The notes under the pieces: generated by a model
The model's database searches: none
Told to the model about the DNA's origin: nothing
What the model saw: the letters and a program-made list of their open reading frames with translations, nothing else
Translations under genes and position numbers: made by a program
Shown here: positions 15,906-24,056 of the stretch, piece after piece
How positions within the stretch are numbered: the first letter of the stretch is position 1
Layout of the letters: each line of letters starts with the position of its first letter
IMG/VR virus record: IMGVR_UViG_3300047471_000418
Span: 1-36,277 of that record
Origin: a virus
DNA length: 36,277 nucleotides
Reading direction: 5' to 3' (one strand)

Positions 15906-16207
15906 TGACGACCAAAGTCTTTCGCGGGCAGCTCCTGGTGTTCACGGCAACACCGAAGGATGACAATGGCAATCCGGTCACGCCGTCGTCGGTCAAGCTA
16001 TATCTGAACTATCCGCATTTGAACGGCGTGACCTCCACCGACGAACCTATCAACATGCTGATGCAGACCGGTGGGACATGGAAAGCTGACTTTGATACGG
16101 CCGACACCAAGCCAGGCGCCGCCTTCGCATCATTGCGGGCCACCAATCCGCCCGGCGCCGAGGACATCAAGTTCACCATCGTCGCCAATCCAGCCAACCC
16201 GCCATGA
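15905..16207 (+). CDS. Small Ig-like/beta-sandwich virion protein
   Basis: A 100-residue protein: VFRGQLLVFTATPKDDNGNPV, VKLYLNYP, then GTWKADFDTADTKPGAAFASLRA. The strand pattern and the phrase GTWKADFDTAD resemble a small immunoglobulin-like or bacteriophage accessory beta-domain. The ATG at 15905 overlaps the stop of the repeat protein (TGATG). The end overlaps the head-closure gene by ATGA, so it links the surface block to the neck genes. It is probably a minor decoration protein; the family is not certain. Confidence 0.7.
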   Translation: MTTKVFRGQLLVFTATPKDDNGNPVTPSSVKLYLNYPHLNGVTSTDEPINMLMQTGGTWKADFDTADTKPGAAFASLRATNPPGAEDIKFTIVANPANPP

Positions 16208-16542
16208 TCGATTGGCAGACGCATTATGATCCGATCTATAATACCCTCGGGGTACCGGCCACCCTCGCATCCGCCGGTGGACAGTCCGCAACCGTCACCG
16301 CTGTTGACAGAACCAGCGGCGTCAGTATCCCCGATCCTCGAACGCAGATCGAAACCGTCCGACCGGTGGCGCGGGTCCGGGCGCGGGAACTCGAGCAAGT
16401 CGGCATCCTGGTGTCGGATCTGCCGGAAGGTAACATCACTTTTAACGGGCAGGCGTGGCGGATAAAAACCTATCAGCCGATGCCGTCACCGGCCGGCGAA
16501 GCCGACGGCGAAATCATGCTGATCCTGCTGTTTGAATCATGA
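16204..16542 (+). CDS. Head-closure / head-tail joining protein (putative)
   Basis: A 112-residue protein (MIDWQTHYDPIYNTLGVPATL...). The pattern RVRARELEQVGILVSDLPEGNITFNGQAWRI fits small beta-barrel stoppers that sit between the adaptor and the tail tube. Position supports this: it is directly before the tail terminator and major tail protein, with ATGA overlaps on both sides. It lies 9.4 kb downstream of the adaptor with which it should interact. Assigned by size, composition and synteny rather than by a strong motif. Confidence 0.65.
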   Translation: MIDWQTHYDPIYNTLGVPATLASAGGQSATVTAVDRTSGVSIPDPRTQIETVRPVARVRARELEQVGILVSDLPEGNITFNGQAWRIKTYQPMPSPAGEADGEIMLILLFES

Positions 16543-17003
16543 GCTTCCTGCGGCGCGAATTGATCCTGGCCCGCCTGGCCGTCGTGGTAGGTGGCATTTC
16601 CGGCATCGAGACGTCGGGGCGCAACCTGGATCGCGTGGCCGACACCAAATTACCGGCGGCAATCGTGTTCGATGGCGACGAGGATACCGCCGACAATCCA
16701 AACGCGACAGGCAGCGCGCCCAATGTTGCGGTCATGACGCCGGTTGTTGTGGTGTCGTTGGGCGACGTGCCGGAAAACATCGGCACTGTAACCAATCAAT
16801 GGCTGGCCAAGGTGCAGAAAGCCGTTCTGTTCGACAGTGAAATCGAACTGCTGTGTTCCGGTACGGCTTCGGGCAGGCGGCGTGATCGGCGCGGTGCGCG
16901 TTATCTCAATTCCACTAATTCTCTGCACGAAGGCCGCTCATCACAACTCGATCTGAATGTGTTTTTTACTGTTGCCTATCCGTTCATCCCTAGCGAGCTC
17001 TAA
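16539..17003 (+). CDS. Tail terminator / minor tail protein U-like (putative)
   Basis: A 154-residue protein starting MSFLRRELILARLAVVV. It has PAAIVFDGDEDTAD, then NVAVMTPVVVVSLGDVPENIG and a final SQLDLNVFFTVAYPF strand. Size, alpha/beta pattern and location immediately before the major tail protein fit the tail terminator that caps the tube (lambda gpU/HK97 gp10-like). The start overlaps the head-closure gene (ATGA). A basic patch (SGRRRDRRGARY) is in the middle. The next gene starts 15 bases on with its own strong ribosome site. Confidence 0.65.
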   Translation: MSFLRRELILARLAVVVGGISGIETSGRNLDRVADTKLPAAIVFDGDEDTADNPNATGSAPNVAVMTPVVVVSLGDVPENIGTVTNQWLAKVQKAVLFDSEIELLCSGTASGRRRDRRGARYLNSTNSLHEGRSSQLDLNVFFTVAYPFIPSEL

Positions 17004-17018
17004 CAAGGAGAAACATCA

Positions 17019-17573
17019 ATGCCCGTAAGCCCTGGCACTATACCCTCAATCACGAATTACCAAATACCCACTGGCGTCGTATGGTGGACGGACGACCATG
17101 CCCTAACGGCGGGGCGGATAAAGCTCGGCAACTGCGTCGAGTTCTCGATCACTCCCAGCATCACGACCAAGGACCACACCCGGACCTATGGCGGTAGTAG
17201 GTTGATCGATAAGACCATCGTCACGCTGGCATCCGGTACGGTGAATTTTGTCTTGGATGAAATCACCCAGATCGCCCTCGGCATGTTTTCCCTTGGCAAT
17301 GTCACCGATAATACCGGTGGCGCCGGTTGGGATATCATGGCCTTGACGAAACTGAACTTCAACGGCGTGTTGGAAATCGATGGTGACAACGTCGAAGGTC
17401 CGCAGGTCGATTGGATCGGCTATGTCAACCTGTCGCCTACTTCGGCACTTTTCCTCATCCGCAACAACGATGACTGGAACACCGTCCCGCTACAGGGAAA
17501 GATCCAGGCGCATCCAGTGCATGGCTTGGGGCACTTCACCGCGAGGGCACTGCATGAAGGTCTGACGGCATGA
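17019..17573 (+). CDS. Major tail protein (tail tube)
   Basis: A 184-residue protein predicted to form the tail tube rings. AGGAG at 17006-17010 lies 8 bases before ATG, one of the best ribosome sites in the late operon, as expected for the most abundant tail protein. A phage tail-tube pattern is seen in AGRIKLGNCVEFSITPSITTKDHTRTY and in VDWIGYVNLSPTSALFLI. Position between terminator and tail-assembly chaperone is canonical. The end overlaps the chaperone gene by ATGA. Confidence 0.8.
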   Translation: MPVSPGTIPSITNYQIPTGVVWWTDDHALTAGRIKLGNCVEFSITPSITTKDHTRTYGGSRLIDKTIVTLASGTVNFVLDEITQIALGMFSLGNVTDNTGGAGWDIMALTKLNFNGVLEIDGDNVEGPQVDWIGYVNLSPTSALFLIRNNDDWNTVPLQGKIQAHPVHGLGHFTARALHEGLTA

Positions 17574-18049
17574 GCGATTTTCTCTCGATCAATCCGGTGC
17601 CGGATACGGTGATGATTGGCGACAAGAAAGTCGACGTGTATGGGATTTCCATGGAGGGATTAGGACACCTTTTGCCGCGCTTTCCCGATCTGATTCAAAG
17701 GATGGAGGAACGCCGACAAAAAGACGGCGGCCTTTCGTTGCCGGCCATTATTGAGGTATGCGGCTCGGCAATAGGGCCGGTGCTCGCAGCAGGTTTCGGA
17801 TTGCCGGGCAACGAAGAAGCCGAGCGAAAGGCGACGCTTCTATCGGCAGCAGAACAGTTGAATGCCCTTACCAAGATCGTTGATAAAACCATGCCGGATG
17901 GTCCCGTCCCTTTCGTCGAACAGTGGGCGACACTGATGCAAAAGTTCGCCACGCCAGAACCGCGCAAAATGCGCTTCAAGATATTGCAGACGGAATCGAA
18001 TTCCTCGCCGGAGAATGTGGGCATTCCCTTGAAGCAATCTGGCGCATGA
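17570..18049 (+). CDS. Tail assembly chaperone (gpG-like, pre-tape-measure protein)
   Basis: A 159-residue acidic to neutral protein between the major tail protein and the tape measure, the place of lambda gpG. Features include KKVDVYGISMEGLGHLLPRFP, a helical centre (PAIIEVCGSAIGPVLAAGFG), and TLLSAAEQLNALTKIVDKTMPDGPVPFVEQW. The last about 28 residues (MRFKILQTESNSSPENVGIP...) look unnatural. In the same DNA the -1 frame encodes a more protein-like sequence, which raises the possibility of programmed frameshifting. It would coat the tape measure during tail assembly and be absent from the virion. Confidence 0.75.
   Translation: MSDFLSINPVPDTVMIGDKKVDVYGISMEGLGHLLPRFPDLIQRMEERRQKDGGLSLPAIIEVCGSAIGPVLAAGFGLPGNEEAERKATLLSAAEQLNALTKIVDKTMPDGPVPFVEQWATLMQKFATPEPRKMRFKILQTESNSSPENVGIPLKQSGA
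17908..17914 (+). other. Candidate -1 frameshift heptamer CCCTTTC
   Basis: In the frame of the tail chaperone this reads C-CCT-TTC, which fits the X-XXY-YYZ slippery pattern (shifting to CCC-TTT). The -1 frame is open from 17887 to 18117. A weaker alternative is G-CAA-AAG near 17937-17943. No clear pseudoknot was identified by eye. Confidence 0.3.
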
Positions 18050-18117
18050 CGCCGCGACAGATTGACGGCTATATACGGCTGGCCAATAAGCGGGTTGAGC
18101 GGGCGGCGAAGTCGTGA
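17923..18117 (+). CDS. Second tail-chaperone frame (gpT-like; frameshift product or short gene)
   Basis: A reading frame that is -1 relative to the tail chaperone and overlaps its last 127 bases. The convincing part is QDIADGIEFLAGECGHSLEAIWRMTPRQIDGYIRLANKRVERAA. It has the look of the small protein found just before the tape measure in many alphaproteobacterial phages (x-I-W-R-M-T-P-R-Q-x-x-x-Y). The only in-frame start here is GTG at 17923, with no visible ribosome site, so it may be made by -1 frameshifting from the chaperone, as in lambda G-GT. Its stop overlaps the next start (GTGA). Confidence 0.55.
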   Translation: MGDTDAKVRHARTAQNALQDIADGIEFLAGECGHSLEAIWRMTPRQIDGYIRLANKRVERAAKS

Positions 18118-18767
18118 GGATCGTCACCAAGGCCGATGCCGGACAATGGCTGAAGGCGACCAACGAATATGAGCGCATCATCGCCAAGGCGGCAACGCAG
18201 GCCATGCGCGATGTTGGCAAGCTGGCGGTCAAGAATGGCCGTGCCGTCATGGCCGAAGCGGGATTTAGCGGCAAATTTCAAAGGACGTTGCGCGCTATAA
18301 ACAGACCAGCGTCTGGGTACGTGCTCAATCCATCGGAGTATGTGCATAGTACTATCAACTATTCCGATATCTTTGAGACCGGCAAAACCATTACCGGATC
18401 ACCGTTTCTCTGGCTGCCGTTGCCGAATGTGCCGCGTTCTGCGGAGCGGGCGCATATGACACCGTCGCAATTTGTGCGCTTTGTAGGGCCGCTAGTCACC
18501 ATGCGACGGCCAGGCAGATTGCCCATGCTGGGCGCGCGAGTGGAAACCGGTGGGCGGCCAACACTCAAGCGATTGCGGCGCACGCAGACGCATCGCGTCA
18601 ACCTTGGCGAGCGGGCGCCTGCCTCGGTTGTTATTCCCATGTTTGTCGGTGTGCCGTCGGTGACTATCCCGCCGAAATTCGATCTTAAGAAAGCGTGGCA
18701 GGAGGCTTTCGACCACCTGGATGAATTCTATGCAGCGCGTCTTGAACCGTATGAGGGACGCAAGTAA
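18114..18767 (+). CDS. DUF6441-like tail-region protein
   Basis: A 217-residue basic protein: AATQAMRDVGKLAVKNGRAVM, FSGKFQRTLRAINRPASGY, then SDIFETGKTITGSPFLWLPLPNVP. The LWLPL-N-P motif after an F-E-x-G-x-x-I-x-G-x-P segment is what I associate with DUF6441, found before the tape measure in alphaproteobacterial phages. The C-terminus is helical and charged (DLKKAWQEAFDHLDEFYAARLEP). The start is GTG overlapping the upstream stop (GTGA). The end overlaps the tape-measure ATG (TAATG). The molecular role is unknown; a minor tail or tail-completion role fits the position. Confidence 0.65.
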   Translation: MRIVTKADAGQWLKATNEYERIIAKAATQAMRDVGKLAVKNGRAVMAEAGFSGKFQRTLRAINRPASGYVLNPSEYVHSTINYSDIFETGKTITGSPFLWLPLPNVPRSAERAHMTPSQFVRFVGPLVTMRRPGRLPMLGARVETGGRPTLKRLRRTQTHRVNLGERAPASVVIPMFVGVPSVTIPPKFDLKKAWQEAFDHLDEFYAARLEPYEGRK

Positions 18768-20680
18768 TGGCAATTAAAGAAGTCATTACATTGGAAGGCG
18801 CTGAAGAGGTTAAGTCTCAACTGGCCAGCATCAACAAGGCCGGTGAGGATAGCCTAAAGCAGTTTCGTGACCTCGGAAGTGCCAGCGGAGCCGCGGCTGA
18901 TCCATTCGGCAAGCTGGTTGACAGTGCAAAGAACGCTGGCCTCGAATTCCAGAATACTGGACGCCACACCAATACACTGCGCGAAGCACTGCATGCCCTG
19001 CATCCGATCCTGCAGGTTGCCGGCGTGCGTATGGGCGAGCTGGGAAGCTTTGCCCGTTTGGCCGGCGCTAGTCTGCCGGCCCTTGCTGCGGCGGCCGGTG
19101 GTGCCATCGTTATTGCCCTGGCAACGCTGGAAGAAACCGCCAAAAGAACGCAGGGACGGTTGCAGGATCTGTTCGGCGGCAGCACGACCGCAGGCGCGCA
19201 GGCATTCAAGGCCTTGGAAACATCGGCCAAAGGCCTTGGCACCACGGTAGAAACTTTAGCGCCGGGATTCGAAGCACTGAAGACGGCGGTCGATCGATTC
19301 GCCCAGTCGACGCAGGGCTTCAAATTCGTCGCGCTTCGACCCGAGGATCTACCCACCGGCTCGGCGCAGAATATCAAGACGCTTACAGATGCCTATGAGA
19401 ATTTCATTAAAGTCCTGCGCGCCGGCAGGTTGGATCAGGAGAACGCCGGCAAGGCGGCAAAGGTGTTCTTTGATGCATTAAAGGAAGGCGGCAAGCTTAC
19501 TGGCGACATCCTCAAGCAATTGCCAGTCGGCACAATAGGGTTATTGGCCGATGCACTCGGCAAAGGAAGAATCAGCGCTGAGGCGTTTATTGCCGAAGCG
19601 AACCTGGCGCCAATTCCCATCAACAAGCTGGTCGAGGCACTAGCCCGCTTCGGGCCACAGGCGCAAACGGCATTTGATACAAGCGCGATAAAGACCTTTG
19701 GCGACTCGTTCGGAAAACTCGTCAATTCACTGCAGGAAGGTTTCAAGACAATTTCCGGTACGACATTCAGCGATGCCGCCGTTGGTTTTCTCGACAAGGT
19801 AACTCAGTCGATAAAGGCCACCAAGGACGAGATACAGTTATTTATCGATACCTGGCAGGCATTCAAGAATCTGTTTCCCGACTTGCCGAAAATTATAGGA
19901 ACAACAGAAACCGTTCCACTGCCGCAGCCGCGGCCAATACAGGCACCGCCCAAAGGCTTCATAGTCCCGCCGCCCGATACGAAACAGATATCGGAGGCAA
20001 TCGATCAGATCGATCAGGAGGTGACGCCGAAAGTAGATGAGCTTGGACAGAGGTGGGGCGAGGCATTATTCGGCAAGGGATTACACGACAAGCTTCTCGA
20101 AGTTGATGCTGCAGTCGCAGGTGCTTTCGCAGACACGCCCATCGATATGACTACTCCCGAGCAAAGTTTTCAGGAGGGGATGAATCAAATTGTAGCTTCC
20201 GCTCAGGCGGCGTTTGATAAGATTCTGGCGATATTCGCGCAGCCAATTAAGGTCAACTTTGATACCAGCGGTGCCAGCGGCTTCACCGCGCCAGGCGGCG
20301 CTCCATTTGCCGGCGGCGGCCAAGTGCGCGGGCCGGGTTCATCGACATCAGATTCGATCATGGCATGGCTGTCGGACTTCGAGTATGTCATCAACGCGCG
20401 CGCCGTGCGCCATTACGGTGCCGATCTATTCGGCGCGCTCAATGCCATGGCCTTGCCCAAGGACTTCATGAATCGGTTTGCCATGGGCGGGCTAGCGCGT
20501 TCCGCCGGCAATCGGCTGGCATCAGGTGGACAGGTGAGTTCCGGAAATTCTGTAACACTCAAGATCGATCGGCACACCTTCAACATGACGGCCGGTGACG
20601 ATACAGTCGCGGCCATCAAGCGGTTCGCGGTCGCCGCGCAGATATCATCGACCGGGCGCAAGCCGCGGTTTGTCAGGTAA
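18767..20680 (+). CDS. Tape measure protein
   Basis: A 637-residue protein that sets tail length. The N-terminal part is helical (VKSQLASINKAGEDSLKQFRDLG), followed by a hydrophobic alanine-rich stretch at about residues 95-125 (LAGASLPALAAAAGGAIVIA). A proline-rich linker (TVPLPQPRPIQAPPKGFIVPPP) lies near 385-405. The C-terminus has AGGGQVRGPGSSTSDSIMAW, LSDFEYVINARAVRHYGADL and a second GGQVSSGNSV, typical of tape-measure C-termini. It is at the short end for siphoviruses, so a tail of roughly 100 nm or less is expected (inferred). It starts by TAATG overlap and ends the same way. Confidence 0.9.
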   Translation: MAIKEVITLEGAEEVKSQLASINKAGEDSLKQFRDLGSASGAAADPFGKLVDSAKNAGLEFQNTGRHTNTLREALHALHPILQVAGVRMGELGSFARLAGASLPALAAAAGGAIVIALATLEETAKRTQGRLQDLFGGSTTAGAQAFKALETSAKGLGTTVETLAPGFEALKTAVDRFAQSTQGFKFVALRPEDLPTGSAQNIKTLTDAYENFIKVLRAGRLDQENAGKAAKVFFDALKEGGKLTGDILKQLPVGTIGLLADALGKGRISAEAFIAEANLAPIPINKLVEALARFGPQAQTAFDTSAIKTFGDSFGKLVNSLQEGFKTISGTTFSDAAVGFLDKVTQSIKATKDEIQLFIDTWQAFKNLFPDLPKIIGTTETVPLPQPRPIQAPPKGFIVPPPDTKQISEAIDQIDQEVTPKVDELGQRWGEALFGKGLHDKLLEVDAAVAGAFADTPIDMTTPEQSFQEGMNQIVASAQAAFDKILAIFAQPIKVNFDTSGASGFTAPGGAPFAGGGQVRGPGSSTSDSIMAWLSDFEYVINARAVRHYGADLFGALNAMALPKDFMNRFAMGGLARSAGNRLASGGQVSSGNSVTLKIDRHTFNMTAGDDTVAAIKRFAVAAQISSTGRKPRFVR

Positions 20681-21060
20681 TGTCCTTATCCGACAGTACA
20701 TTGCTCACCATCACCGGCATCGCCATCCCGGATTATGCCATCCGCGGGCTAACGCTCAATCTTCAGCTCATCAATGCCAGCGATGGTCTGCAGCGTTCGA
20801 TCAACGGCGCATTGCTCGATCTGACGGCGCCGCAATTCCGCAAATACAAGGCGACGCTCACATGTGAGGATCAGGATGTGCCGACGCTGACCGATATCTG
20901 GCAGGGACAAATTGTGACAATCACTTGTATTCCCGGCATCGGCCCAGCCAACAATACCGACGGCACATTAACAATGAGCATGATGGTTGACGCATGGACA
21001 ACAAGCCGGGCGGAATGGGATGCGCTGACGAGCTGGTCGATAGACTTCCTGGAAATCTGA
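20680..21060 (+). CDS. Tail-tip protein following the tape measure
   Basis: A 126-residue beta-rich protein (LTITGIAIPDYAIRGLTLNL, APQFRKYKATLTCEDQDVPTL, DIWQGQIVTITCIPGIG). The position between tape measure and hub is that of a distal tail protein, but the protein is much shorter than the usual Dit. Sequence alone gives no family. The start overlaps the tape-measure stop (TAATG) and the next gene follows after 1 base. It probably forms or adapts the tail-tip ring. Confidence 0.65.
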   Translation: MSLSDSTLLTITGIAIPDYAIRGLTLNLQLINASDGLQRSINGALLDLTAPQFRKYKATLTCEDQDVPTLTDIWQGQIVTITCIPGIGPANNTDGTLTMSMMVDAWTTSRAEWDALTSWSIDFLEI

Positions 21061-21061
21061 A

Positions 21062-23017
21062 ATGACTGCGGCGGCTGGCCCCTACTTTTTCAGTTGGGTA
21101 GCCGAAACCGAAACGACGTTTGGGCCAGAACACCACGTCGAGGACGAGGAAATCGTCCGCTTTCGTATTGCGCAGGTTGAAGGCGACTTCGCAACTATGT
21201 CGCTCGATGTGCGCAACCCTAGAATTGGATTGCTTAACGTTGGACGAAAAGTGTGGGCGTGGTTCTCTTGGGATAGCGGCGGGACCGGTGGCGTGGTTCC
21301 ATTGTTCTTCGGCCGGCTTGTTGGTTCCCCGTCGAACATGTTTCAGGAAGTGGTGACGCTGGAATTCGTCGCCAAGCCGCTGGACTTCAACGCGCAGAAA
21401 GCGGCATTGGCGGAAAGTCTCAAAGTTCGACCTTACTACGATCCAATCTTCATCGACGAGCAGAAGCGCTCAGATCCCGATACGGTGCTCGAGGGTTATA
21501 GTGCGCTATGGCACATCGGCCGCACGGATTTGGTCGTTAGCATTAGCGACGTGTTGCAAGGGGAAGATGGTGTGCTCGTATTCACTTCCGATGAAGTGCC
21601 TTACGCCAGCGTTCAGCAATCATTCGGCAAGCCGCCGCTGACATCGGTGCAGGTTACCGGCGATGTCAATTGGGCGCAGGCGGCAACCGGGACGATAGAT
21701 TTCGGCACACGGTCATTCGACACATGGACCGGCGGATCCATCGTTTCCTCGTGGCCAAAGACCGGCGCGCAATTATCGGGCGGATGGAGTGTGCGCCAGG
21801 GCTTTGCCATCGACGTGCTCAATGTCGGCGGGCAATCCGCGACCAGCCATAATTTGAGCTGGGAAAACCGCGCCAAGGAGCACGCGGTGGGCGATTCCAT
21901 GTCCATGCATCAGAGTTGGACGACCTTCCCTGTCGGAGGGCAGGTGTTCACTTCCGGTCTGCAGCGGCAGGCGGGCGTCGTTCCGGCGCAGCAGGTTATT
22001 TCCTACGATAGCGCTGGGCAGTCGTTCAATCCCTACGCCGCTATTGATAACCCGGATGGCAGTGAAAAGGCGGCCATTCCGCTGCATGTCGAATATCACC
22101 AGACGCTGGTAGCCGGTTGGCTGGTCAATACTGCACTGGTGCTCGACTACAATGCCAACAACAAGCGCGAGGAAACCGTCCTGTTCACCATTGCTGCCGA
22201 TCTGCAGCCGATCGTAACGCTGCCTGATCCGGCCGATGTGGTGGAGCAGATCCCGTTGAATGGTGCAGACGTTGGTATTCCGATCGACGGCGTGGCACCG
22301 CAAACGGACACGAGTCGCTACGTCTATTTCGAGACCGATCGCGGACGCTGGTCGCTGGAATACATGATCTCGGTGGCCTGCGCGCATATCCGCTATCGCG
22401 CGCGTGCGGTGAATTTGTCCTGGGCCATTCCATTCGATCGTGCCGTTGATCTATCCTGCCGCAAGAATGCAACGCTATTCGATGATCGCATCGGCGGCGG
22501 AATGGCAACCGGCAAAATCATTGCCTATGAACTGACTGGCGACGGATCCGCAGGCCTGCAGATCGGCAATGTCACCATCGGCTGCGCTATCGGCCGCGAC
22601 GGCACCGTGGCAGCGGTAGCCGGAACGCCGACATGGGTCCAAACCGGATGGGTCAATGATGGCTGGCAGGTCATGGATGGAGCCACCACCACACTAGGCG
22701 GAGGCAGCGTGGCCTATGAATTGCCAGCGGTGACTCCGACTGGCCTGATCTATCCATTGACCAAGGATCAGGTGGTCGTACATGAGCGGATCGACACCAC
22801 ACTAACCGAGCCGGTGCAGGTGGGCGAAGATCCACCCGGAAGACGCGAGCCGTTCATCTATACCGACGTGACGAAATACTTCCAGCAATTCGAAAGCCAG
22901 GCGTATTACCTGGAGCTGCTGCCGACCACGGATAACGTATTCAACACACCCTACACGGCGAACGTCAGCCTGTTAAAGATTCCCAAGCAGATCGATCTCG
23001 AGGCAGCGCCGATATGA
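21062..23017 (+). CDS. Tail-tip hub / baseplate-like protein
   Basis: A 651-residue protein. Its N-terminal region (EDEEIVRFRIAQVEGDFATM, LDVRNPRIGLLNVGRKVWAW, PLFFGRLVGSPS, VTLEFVAKPLDFNAQKAALA) is like the first domains of phage hub proteins (gp27/gpJ-type), where an OB or tail-tube-like fold carries D-V-R-N-P-R. It continues with ALWHIGRTDLVVSISDVLQGEDG, a segment I recognise from alphaproteobacterial phage tail tips. Later parts are beta-rich with no visible peptidase motif. It probably plugs the tail tube and holds the fibres. ATGA overlap with the next gene. Confidence 0.75.
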   Translation: MTAAAGPYFFSWVAETETTFGPEHHVEDEEIVRFRIAQVEGDFATMSLDVRNPRIGLLNVGRKVWAWFSWDSGGTGGVVPLFFGRLVGSPSNMFQEVVTLEFVAKPLDFNAQKAALAESLKVRPYYDPIFIDEQKRSDPDTVLEGYSALWHIGRTDLVVSISDVLQGEDGVLVFTSDEVPYASVQQSFGKPPLTSVQVTGDVNWAQAATGTIDFGTRSFDTWTGGSIVSSWPKTGAQLSGGWSVRQGFAIDVLNVGGQSATSHNLSWENRAKEHAVGDSMSMHQSWTTFPVGGQVFTSGLQRQAGVVPAQQVISYDSAGQSFNPYAAIDNPDGSEKAAIPLHVEYHQTLVAGWLVNTALVLDYNANNKREETVLFTIAADLQPIVTLPDPADVVEQIPLNGADVGIPIDGVAPQTDTSRYVYFETDRGRWSLEYMISVACAHIRYRARAVNLSWAIPFDRAVDLSCRKNATLFDDRIGGGMATGKIIAYELTGDGSAGLQIGNVTIGCAIGRDGTVAAVAGTPTWVQTGWVNDGWQVMDGATTTLGGGSVAYELPAVTPTGLIYPLTKDQVVVHERIDTTLTEPVQVGEDPPGRREPFIYTDVTKYFQQFESQAYYLELLPTTDNVFNTPYTANVSLLKIPKQIDLEAAPI

Positions 23018-23322
23018 GCGGTCTCGAGGGTATCGTCAGACCGTTCCAGACCAGCGATATAGGGCCGCCGCGATCGCCATTGCTCGGCAGTCTGGGCACA
23101 TCGACGGCGACGTCAACCACCGCCGATGCAGCAAAAAACACAATTATAAATCCTGGCAAGGATGGCCAGGTGAAAACGTTTTCCGGCAGTTTTTCGTTAA
23201 CCATTACTTTTTATTACATCAAGAAGCCGAAAGAGAAGAAGGCAGCTGGTTCCGCTTCCTCCGATCCCGGGAACATCCTCGGCGGCAACCCAAATCCACA
23301 ACAGGGCAATCCAGGGATATAG
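23014..23322 (+). CDS. Small tail-region protein, low complexity
   Basis: A 102-residue protein with a Ser/Thr/Gly-rich first half (GSLGTSTATSTTADAAKN), one strand pair (VKTFSGSFSLTITFYYIKKP) and a Gly/Asn/Pro-rich tail (GNILGGNPNPQQGNPGI). I do not recognise it. It overlaps the hub gene (ATGA) and lies 2 bases before the next gene, so it is part of the tail-fibre set and may be a linker or fibre adaptor. Confidence 0.65.
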   Translation: MSGLEGIVRPFQTSDIGPPRSPLLGSLGTSTATSTTADAAKNTIINPGKDGQVKTFSGSFSLTITFYYIKKPKEKKAAGSASSDPGNILGGNPNPQQGNPGI

Positions 23323-23324
23323 CA

Positions 23325-24056
23325 ATGCCTCTCATCCTGCGCTCAGTCAAAGGGTCGAACCTGACGCCGAACGAGGCGGATGGAAATTTTACTTATCTGA
23401 ACAATCTCATTGCCTCGGTCGAGGACAACATTACCGCCGGGCGCGGCATCGTCGATATCACCATCAGCGGCAATATTATCACCTTCCACATGAGCGACTC
23501 GACGCTGGAAACGGTGACGATACCAAGCGGTACATTCACATGGATCCCGAAAGGTGAATGGCAACCGAGCACGCTCTATGCCGTCAACGATGTGGTTTCC
23601 TATTTCGGCTCGTTGTATCTGGTTATCTTCGCACACACGTCGCATGTGTCATTCGATGCCGCCGCCAATGACGGCTTCGGGCATTACTTCTATTCGCTGA
23701 TCCTGCCGAAGGAGCCGGTATGGGGGCAGACCATCAGCGCCTCCATCCATACTACGGTGCTCACAGACGCCAACACCTACATGCGCTTCACCAGTGCGAG
23801 CGGCTGCATCGTCACCATCGATCCCGCGGTCGATTATCCGGCCTGGACGGAAATGCATTTCCGTGACGAATGCCCTGCGGTTACCGGTGGCGGCGGCAGC
23901 CTGATTATAGAAGCGGCGACGCCTGGCGCCATCAATCCGGTTCTCGGCTATCAGAATATGACGGCGGCGAAGGGTGGCACAATCACCGTCAAACAAGTAG
24001 CCGATAGCAAGGTCTGGGATATTTTTGGATTATTGGCGGTTGAGGGCACTGCTTAA
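23325..24056 (+). CDS. Tail fibre protein with CBM5/12-like domain
   Basis: A 243-residue protein. The N-terminus (LRSVKGSNLTPNEADGNFTYL) is a common leader of phage fibre proteins (K-G-x-x-L-T-x-x-E-x-D-x-N-F). Residues about 75-105 (KGEWQPSTLYAVNDVVSYFG, SLYLVIFAHTS) match the carbohydrate-binding CBM5/12-like pattern W-x-x-x-x-x-Y-x-x-x-D-V-V. The C-terminal part (TEMHFRDECPAVTGGGGSLI) resembles a receptor-binding tip seen in several phages. It is likely to contact host surface sugars. TAATG overlap with the next gene. Confidence 0.8.
   Translation: MPLILRSVKGSNLTPNEADGNFTYLNNLIASVEDNITAGRGIVDITISGNIITFHMSDSTLETVTIPSGTFTWIPKGEWQPSTLYAVNDVVSYFGSLYLVIFAHTSHVSFDAAANDGFGHYFYSLILPKEPVWGQTISASIHTTVLTDANTYMRFTSASGCIVTIDPAVDYPAWTEMHFRDECPAVTGGGGSLIIEAATPGAINPVLGYQNMTAAKGGTITVKQVADSKVWDIFGLLAVEGTA

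Noticed and set aside
21773-22387. 204-residue minus-strand frame
   Set aside because: Antisense inside the hub gene, without neighbours or ribosome site; shadow.
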